From Spirogloea muscicola (Eukaryota > Streptophyta > Zygnematophyceae > Spirogloeales > Spirogloeaceae): a DNA stretch of 57,879 nt. Numbering within the stretch: position 1 is the first letter of the stretch; each line of letters starts with the position of its first letter. A program made the position numbers and the translations under genes. Positions 52,011-57,879 of this stretch are shown piece after piece. The stretch is from positions 852,007 to 909,885 of the forward strand of contig WELB01000031.1 of NCBI GenBank assembly GCA_009602725.1, written 5' to 3'. Below the pieces are notes generated by a model. The model made no database searches, was not told the origin of the DNA, and worked only from the letters and a program-made list of their open reading frames with translations.

Positions 52011-53766
52011 TTGAGTTCTCTGTTGGCGATGTACATACGTTCCCTCCAAGCTGGCAGTGGGGGCAAGCCACAAGCAGCAGCAAGCCAGTCGACATATTGA
52101 AACTGCAATACACAGTTTCTGAGTTACATGCGGCTTCTGAACGACACACTAGCGACATCAAGCATATGCAGCTCTCAGACAATGTCGACAGCTATGATGT
52201 CCAGGTACACGAAAACGCCAGTGGACCAGCCACTGTACCCAAATTCACCTGGTTATTATCCATGCAGTGGTAGTACTTCCGAGGGCAGCCAGCCTCAGCA
52301 ACTCGTGCCTCCTCAGCCGCAACCACCGCTTGCATGTCACATCGAGCAGGAAGCTTTGCAGACCCTGCCAAGACCATTGCTATCCACTTTGATTGCATCT
52401 CACATAGAAGGAAGGGAACCACCTGCATGGAATGCACAAGCAATGTGGCAGAAATGCATTCAAAATTAGCTTGCCTGCTGACTCCAGCACTTTTGGGCAT
52501 ATACTGCTGAGTATCAGTTTGGCGAGACAAGCAGGTTGGCAGTGCATAGCTTCAACGGAGAGTGTAGCAAGATACGACTTCCATTATCACCTTCCAAGGG
52601 AGCCCCACAAAGGACAAGGTGGGAGCAAACGAGGGAGGGAAGACATGCTGGTAGACAGGCGTCACGCAGTTGTCTGCCACTTCAACAGCCCCGTGCACAT
52701 CCAGAAAAGGTAGCGAGTACAGGTACCTGCGACATCCCGGTCGTCACGCTAGCTGCACAGTCAAGCACCGGTGCGGGCTTAAAGCCCGCTTCAGCCATGC
52801 AACATCATCAACAGCATTCACCTTTTCAGCTGTCTTCGCTTCTAACGTCGTGGGGTTGCTCAAGCAGCAGCATTACCCTGTGCAGTGGAGGATGACGTCA
52901 GCATGTGTACAATGCCCATCCCCAAAGGTGACTGTGCCATCAGCACTGGCGCATGTGACCTGCCCCTCGTCCACCACTCGGAGGATGATCAGGAAATGTT
53001 CGAATGCAGGCCCAACGCCACAGAGCCAGTGCTCAGCATCGACCAGCAAGGCACGCTACCTCCAGGAACGAGAGCAGGAGTCAACAGCAAGCTCTGATAC
53101 AGCGGCACTGCCCGAGTGAAGCAAATGTGCATAGAACCGTAGGACGAACCATGGGGCGCCGCCACAGGTTGGGCGGACTCTCCAGCAGGTGAGGCGTGGC
53201 CGCCGTGTCCTGAGGCAGCCAGTGCCGCGAGCAGATGTGCACCTCTCTGGCCAGAGTCGCAACCTCCCGAGCGATGTCTTCGCCGCTGCTCGCCGCACCG
53301 ATGACTACGACAGACTGCTCCCAGCAGCAGAACGATGGCGAGCAGTCAGTCACCGTATTCTCGCGACCCATGAGAGCATCACATGTTGGGCGACCAAGGA
53401 GTGCGGGAGGCGCAGGGCGCTGACCAGGCCGGTGAAGGGCTCAGGGACGCGGTACTCGTGGCTGTGCATCTGGCGGCCCGGCCAGCAGTCGAGGCCTGCC
53501 CGGCGGCGGCCACGAGAGAGCGGCGTTGCGGGGCAGGGCTGGGAGACAGCTGCGGCAGCGGTGGCCGCCAGACCAGGCGGGGCGGCCGGGGCCCCGCAGA
53601 GGCGGGCGGACCTGGGAAGGACGCCAGCCTGGGCTCAGCATAGTGGCCGTTGCACACCACCACGGCGTCGAACTCGCGCACCTCAGTGGCGCCGCCGCTC
53701 TCCGTCGTGACCTGCCACCGCGGGCCGTCGCCGCCGTCGCCGCCGCCGCCGCCGCCGCCGCAGCCG
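51977..53766 (-). pseudogene. Flavin-containing monooxygenase, 5' part missing
   Basis: Seven minus-strand exons with GT-AG borders and matching phases: about 53,766-53,612; 53,495-53,425; 53,314-53,150; 52,959-52,877; 52,726-52,591; 52,422-52,249; 52,102-51,977 (TGA). They encode REFDAVVVCNGHYAEPRLAS, the FMO signature around GRQMHSHEYR (W-P-G-x3-H-x3-Y), the NADPH motif VVVIGAASSGEDIA (GxxxxG), NLWRRPM, ADVILHCTG, YLYSLPFLDV, VYQHVFPPSFAPTLSFVGLP, QSKWIAMVLAG and the C-terminal FQYVDWLAAACGLPPLPAW. About 290 residues are visible; FMOs usually have 430-530. The N-terminal FAD-binding Rossmann motif is absent, because the next minus-strand sequence is the eIF2-beta gene. FMOs oxygenate soft nucleophiles (N, S) using NADPH and FAD. 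As it stands the gene cannot make a working enzyme. Whether the N-terminus is really lost or lies elsewhere because of an assembly error is open. Confidence 0.85.
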
Positions 53767-53768
53767 CA
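53734..53768. repeat. GCC/GGC trinucleotide tract at the FMO-eIF2beta junction
   Basis: GCCGCCGTCGCCGCCGCCGC and a few further units up to GCAGCCGCAGAA, ending 3 bases before the eIF2-beta ATG. In the FMO reading it would encode glycine runs just upstream of WQVTTESGG. Confidence 0.85.
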
Positions 53769-53771
53769 GAA

Positions 53772-56233
53772 ATGGAGATCGATCTAGCGCCCGCGGAGGC
53801 ACTCAAGGAGGAGCTCAAGGAGGAGTCCTCGACCTCGGTAGGTCCTGCCGCCCCTTGTGCGCCTGCCCGCACCGCTGACAGCTGGCTGGCCCCCGACGTT
53901 CTGACGAAGGCGCTGACGCGGCGCGCCCGCAGATCGGCGCGTTCGACCCGAGCAAGAAGAAGAAGAAGAAGAAGGTGCGCATAGCGGAGGACGAGGAGCA
54001 GCCCGACGCCGCCAAAGTGGCCGAGAGCCTCGAGGCCGTCTCATGTATGCACAGCTAGAGCTGTCCCCGCGCGCGACGCCGCTGCCGCTGCAGGCTCGGC
54101 ATCGACCCGCTTGCATCTTCACCTGTCGTTACTTCAGAGGCTGTACCGAGCTCCTTGCCATCGCGGTTTGGTCATTACGTATGGGTTTCAGGGCCAGCTT
54201 TGTTGCACAGCACACACATGAGTGCTCTGTCAGCGAGGAGGTTACCTTACAATTGTCTTTCTGACGACCACGCAATGGTGGCACAGTGTCGGAGCCTCCG
54301 AGTGACGCCCTCCTGGGCCTGGGCTTGAAGAAGAAGAAGAAGAAGAAGCCGGTGAGCTCCGCTAGCACCGCCAGGAGGCTTTAGCAGTGGCTTGCCAGCT
54401 TCGAAGCGATATGCTGGTGCGGCTGGTAACACCTTCCGTCTTGGACAGTCCCAACTGCCATGCAACTATCGTCCACCTTGGCGCCCTTTCACGAGGAATT
54501 CCGAGTCGATTGCAGGCTGGTGATGGGGCAGATGAGGGAGTGGGAGACCAGGCAGAGGCAAATGGTGTAGAGGATGGCACTGCTGAGGCAGAAGAGGGCG
54601 TAGACGAGGGCCTTGGCGATCTGTCTTTGCTGAAGAAGAAGAAGAAGAAGGTACCCCGAGATGCGGAGGAGTTGGATGCTGCAGTAGCAGGCCCTGATGA
54701 AGGGGCTACGGAGGAGGAGGATGACAAGGGTGAGCTATATATATATTAAGAAGCCACTTGGCGCTTTGTGCACTGCGTGTCTCAGCACACTATGCATGAC
54801 TGTAGCTGTTGCAAATCATTGTTTAGTGTCTGAGCATTTTATGAGTGCCTGACGTGTTTGAGTGATGTTTGAGTGATGGCCCAACAGGTCTTGATGACGA
54901 GGAGGACGAGGAGTTTGAGGAAGGTGAGGGAATCGAGCTGACAGTCGGTCTACCATGGGAGGGTTCTGATCGGGACTACAAGTATGAAGAGGTGAGGGTT
55001 TCTCGATCTTCAAGTCACAGGTCTACATGTGGATGTTGCAGACAAGAGCAGGCTTTACGTGTTTCTAGCTATAGCTGGCAGGACAATCTTGACACGCATG
55101 CTGCAGGCTTGCCATGTGAATCACGTCCCCTTTTACTCCTGCCCGAGTAGCTGACATGTGACCTCATCGCTGACGTCTGTCCACCTCAATGAGTGCAGCT
55201 CCTCGATAGAGTCTTTGACATCTTGAGAGAAAATAATCCCGAGCTAGCGGGCGAGAAGCGTCGTACTATCATGAGGCCACCCCAGGTACTGCGCGAAGGG
55301 ACCAAGAAAACGGTTTTCGTCAACTTCATGGACCTCTGCAAAACGTAAGGCGTTCTGCTTGTGATGTGCTGGCAGATATCCTTAGGCGCTGATACTGGCA
55401 CGCTGTCACACTTGTGGCTTCAAAGCAGGCTGCCTGACTTGCAGCTGTCTTGTCGTTCCAATGTTACATCATCATCGAGCTGGCTGTGACACAAATTTGC
55501 GATGACGTTTGCAGCATGCATCGGCAGCCCGAGCATGTCATGGCTTTTCTCCTCGCTGAGCTGGGTACAAACGGTTCCCTTGATGGCCAACAACGGCTTG
55601 TCGTGAAGGGTCGATTTGCTCCGAAGAACTTTGAGGGAATTCTTCGGCGATATGTCAGTAAGTGTTCTTTCCTCACTGTATGAATACTGGCTACAATAAC
55701 CAGGCAAAGGACATGTTGCATCTTTTGGGATGCAGAAGCTTTGAGCAGGACAAGCACATCAGCTTTTCTAGTTGGTGTTGTGGAGCTACCTGGCTCACAG
55801 TGGTTCATCTGGTCCGTTGATTCAGATGAATATGTCATGTGCAATGGCTGCAAGAGTCCTGACACCATCTTGTCCAAGGAGAACCGGTTGTTCTTCCTTC
55901 GCTGCGAGCAGGTCAGTGCATGATCATACACTCTCAGTAACGTTCAAGTAAGCTGGTTAGGCTATAAGCAGGGTTAATGTCATGAGAGCAGCCTTGGCTA
56001 TAGATGCTGTGACTGCTTTGCACACGCTCACGCCTGTAACAGCCTTGCAGAAGCCATAGGCTGGGCAAACGAGACCACATGTCGAGATGTTGGGATGAAG
56101 GCTTGGAATGATCAGCAGTCACATGCTTACAAGTCTGTTGGCCGTCTGTGGTGGACAGTGTGGCAGTTCTCGGTCTGTGGCACCCATCAAGGCAGGTTTT
56201 GTGGCCAGGGTCGGGCGGCGTAAAGCTTCCTGA
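53772..56233 (+). CDS. eIF2-beta: Translation initiation factor eIF2 subunit beta
   Basis: Nine exons, all with GT-AG introns and consistent phases: 53,772-53,837; 53,933-54,044; 54,287-54,351; 54,516-54,729; 54,888-54,991; 55,199-55,344; 55,515-55,657; 55,826-55,911; 56,159-56,233. Together 1,011 nt, 336 residues. eIF2-beta is part of the eIF2 trimer that brings initiator Met-tRNA to the 40S ribosome. Three lysine boxes (residues 30-36, 74-80, 121-126), which in this family contact eIF5 and eIF2B-epsilon, lie in an acidic N-terminal half. The core follows ([80 protein letters not shown]). A C4 zinc ribbon is made by Cys289, Cys292, Cys310 and Cys313, and the tail is [18 protein letters not shown]. 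No break is seen. The start was chosen as the only ATG in frame with the first lysine box, leaving a short [15 protein letters not shown] lead. Upstream there is no room for a normal promoter, since FMO coding begins within about 10-55 bp. Confidence 0.97.
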
Positions 56234-57255
56234 TTTACTAGTCGTAGCGGCCCTGTTCCTACTTGGTATGTCATTTTGTCTGCTGCAACAATCAAGCTCA
56301 GAGCTTGCTTACATTAGACTTGGAGCAGAAGAGGGCTTCCTCTTGCTCCAGCAGCTAGCGTGCTTGCCAAACCCCTTTGGTCTGCGGTGGCAACCTCAAC
56401 CAGAGACTTTGCTTCGCATAGGGCATATCTGCAGGCTCTTCTTTCTCTGCTGTCAACCTAGTCATACATATATCATGTGATTTTAAGCAGAAGCTTGGGC
56501 CGCATGTGGCATGGCCGGCTGCAAGTGCATTCCATTACTCAAAGCTAACGGAAATCTACCGCCTGTGTAGTGTAGAGTACACGGATAACGAGCAGTGTTA
56601 TAGATTTGCACAGTGGCTTCGAGCTACCCCAAGTGGCAGGTTTCGGTTCCCTCAGTTGAAGAGCAAAATTGAACGTGCATTTGGAGTCATGACTCACGGT
56701 AGTCTTACTATGCCTTGTCACTTGGAAAAAGAGTCCCCAGATGGAACCTCGGTGACACCCTTGGCACCACAAAGGTTTCCTGATATGCTGGTGGCGTCTA
56801 CAGTGCTGATGTCGAGGAAAAAGTTGCTCAGTGATACTGACCTGGCGCTGACACTTGACGTGCACTGACAGCCCAAGCTGCGAGGGTGGCCCTGGTTAAC
56901 ATACATACTTCTGTCAGCTATATGTAGAGAGTATGTCCGTCCTGTCTGCTTGCAGGCACCGGTCGACACTGCCCTCTACTTCATGGAGGTGTCCGTATTT
57001 GCAGATCGCTGCTCTTATGATTTGGCTGTCTGATCAGAAACTGATGAGTCGCGCGGTGATTGTGCATTGCCCAATGTCTTGTGCTACGTCTATTCTAGCA
57101 GGCCGCACCTTGGCTGCTGCTTCTGAATTTTTAGCAGGGCGACAATTATCCGCCTTCTAGTTACTCACATCTGCATTTGCTGAATATGGAATACTGAGCA
57201 TCCATTCGCAGAGGTCATGTCATGCTTTGCACCCTGTATCCCATTCCTAATCTAA
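56234..57255. other. eIF2-beta 3' flank, no further gene recognised
   Basis: Contains the eIF2-beta 3' untranslated region. A plus-strand frame of 120 codons at 56,506-56,868 (FPQLKSKIERAFGVMTHG) resembles nothing I know and has no splice-linked neighbours. No clear TGTAA signal was found after the stop. Confidence 0.4.
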
Positions 57256-57490
57256 TCTTGAGGCTTTATTGGGCTTCTGGGCTGGCCTCTCATAGCCATC
57301 GACTTACTTTGAAAGAGCTGTTTCTTTGGAGGAAGACTCTCAGTCAAAGTGCCATCGCTGTGATTGGCCAGCCCCAAAAAAAGAGTGACCCAATATGAAT
57401 GGGCCAGAGCATCGTTTTGATCGAAGCAAAAAGCTCGCCCAATCTAAGAAGGTGGCTGGGAATGGCCAGCCCAAAAGAATGGACAAGGAC
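57256..57490 (-). mobile_element. LINE 3' tail fragments
   Basis: GGGCTTCTGGGCTGGCCTCT (plus) near 57,270 and GGCTGGGAATGGCCAGCCC (minus) at 57,449 are LINE 3' UTR stems in both orientations, without coding sequence. Confidence 0.5.
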
Positions 57491-57540
57491 CAATGAGCCG
57501 AAAGCCGGAAGGCGCTTAAACCACACAGCTATGCACGAGA

Positions 57541-57879
57541 TTCTAGCGGAGGGTAGCTTAGTAACCCCAGGTTAGAAGCCGCCACTGAAAAGACAGAGCG
57601 ACGCAGTGGCCACTGGGTGCTCAATACCTGCGGCTGCTCAACCCCTGTTGAGCCCCCTGAGCCAGGGGACATACTTCCAGGAGCATAGTCTCTCTGACCT
57701 GCGACTGTTTAGCAGGGGTTACTGAGTGATTAGTAGCTGCTTTGTTTCTTCTTGTGTGCTTGTCTTTCTTAGTGCTTCACCTAAGTGCTTCGATTAGCCC
57801 CCTTCTTGAACTGTGTTCATTCTTTTTCTTGGGCTGGCTGTTTCAGCCCATATCCTCAATGGGCGAGCCCTTTCTTCCT
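57541..57879 (+). mobile_element. LINE 3' end, reaching the window edge
   Basis: From about 57,650 colinear with the reverse complement of 7,266-7,480: CCAGGAGCATAGTCTCTCTG, TTTAGCAGGGGTTACTGAG, the stop, then CTTAGTGCTTCACC, GCTGGCTGTTTCAGCCC and GGGCGAGCCCTTTCTTCCT. Only the last few RT codons and the 3' UTR are present. Confidence 0.7.

Noticed and set aside
53784-54122. Minus-strand open frame opposite eIF2-beta exon 2 as the missing FMO N-terminus
   Set aside because: No GxGxxG or other FMO motif; it is the complement of the lysine box and acidic segment.
56506-56868. 120-codon plus-strand frame downstream of eIF2-beta
   Set aside because: No recognisable domain, no splice-linked neighbours; likely 3' UTR or chance. 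Kept only as a remark.
1-57879. CRISPR arrays, bacterial operons, rRNA or tRNA genes
   Set aside because: None seen. tRNA-like matches are limited to the 11-16-base primer binding sites.

Overview
This is nuclear DNA of an intron-rich eukaryote, most likely a chlorophyte green alga. The evidence is a plant-type eIF2-beta gene with nine exons and GT-AG introns, GC-rich sequence full of CAG/CTG and GCC runs, chromodomain Ty3/gypsy retrotransposons (chromoviruses) primed by a tRNA-iMet-type binding site (TTGGTATCAGAG), and a possible TGTAA poly(A) signal. The species cannot be named from the sequence.

Layout. Roughly 51 kb (1-51,190) is a graveyard of nested retroelements, and the last 6.7 kb holds the only two recognisable host genes. 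I name the repeat families by their LTRs: A (chromovirus, LTR about 545 bp, TGTAATGAACC...TTACA), B (LTR about 800-1,000 bp, TGTAACGTTCC...GACGTTACA), G (about 935 bp), C (579 bp) and E (688 bp). There is also a non-LTR (LINE-like) family, seen only as 5'-truncated reverse-transcriptase C-termini with a conserved 3' UTR. Order of events can be read from target-site duplications (TSDs). Examples are a LINE with an 11-bp TSD and a family C solo LTR (TSD CTATG), both inside one family B LTR (6,878-9,269). Another is a stack at 15.7-25 kb (B, then A inserted in it, then B, then E). A complete family A provirus at 44,225-51,184 has TSD ATTCG and a LINE inside its 3' LTR. Coding regions of these elements are broken: frameshifts, YLDD changed to YLDH, TDH changed to TNH, and a truncated protease.

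Assembly. Positions 32,806-36,908 and 36,910-41,012 are the same 4,103 bp, separated by a single N. Collapsing them restores two intact solo LTRs with perfect TSDs, so I read this as two contig ends that overlap but were not merged.

Host genes. On the + strand, 53,772-56,233 encodes translation initiation factor eIF2-beta (nine exons, 336 aa, three lysine boxes, C4 zinc ribbon). Directly head-to-head on the - strand, 51,977 to about 53,766, lie seven exons of a flavin-containing monooxygenase. Its N-terminal FAD-binding part is missing: the FMO coding stops in a GCC-repeat that abuts the eIF2-beta start codon. This is either a rearrangement breakpoint or a chimeric join.

The most interesting non-gene signal is a U5-like module shared by otherwise different LTR families A, B and G: a GC hairpin, then TTCCGCTGC about 105-130 bp before the LTR end, then a CCGAA..CCAA..AGGAC box.
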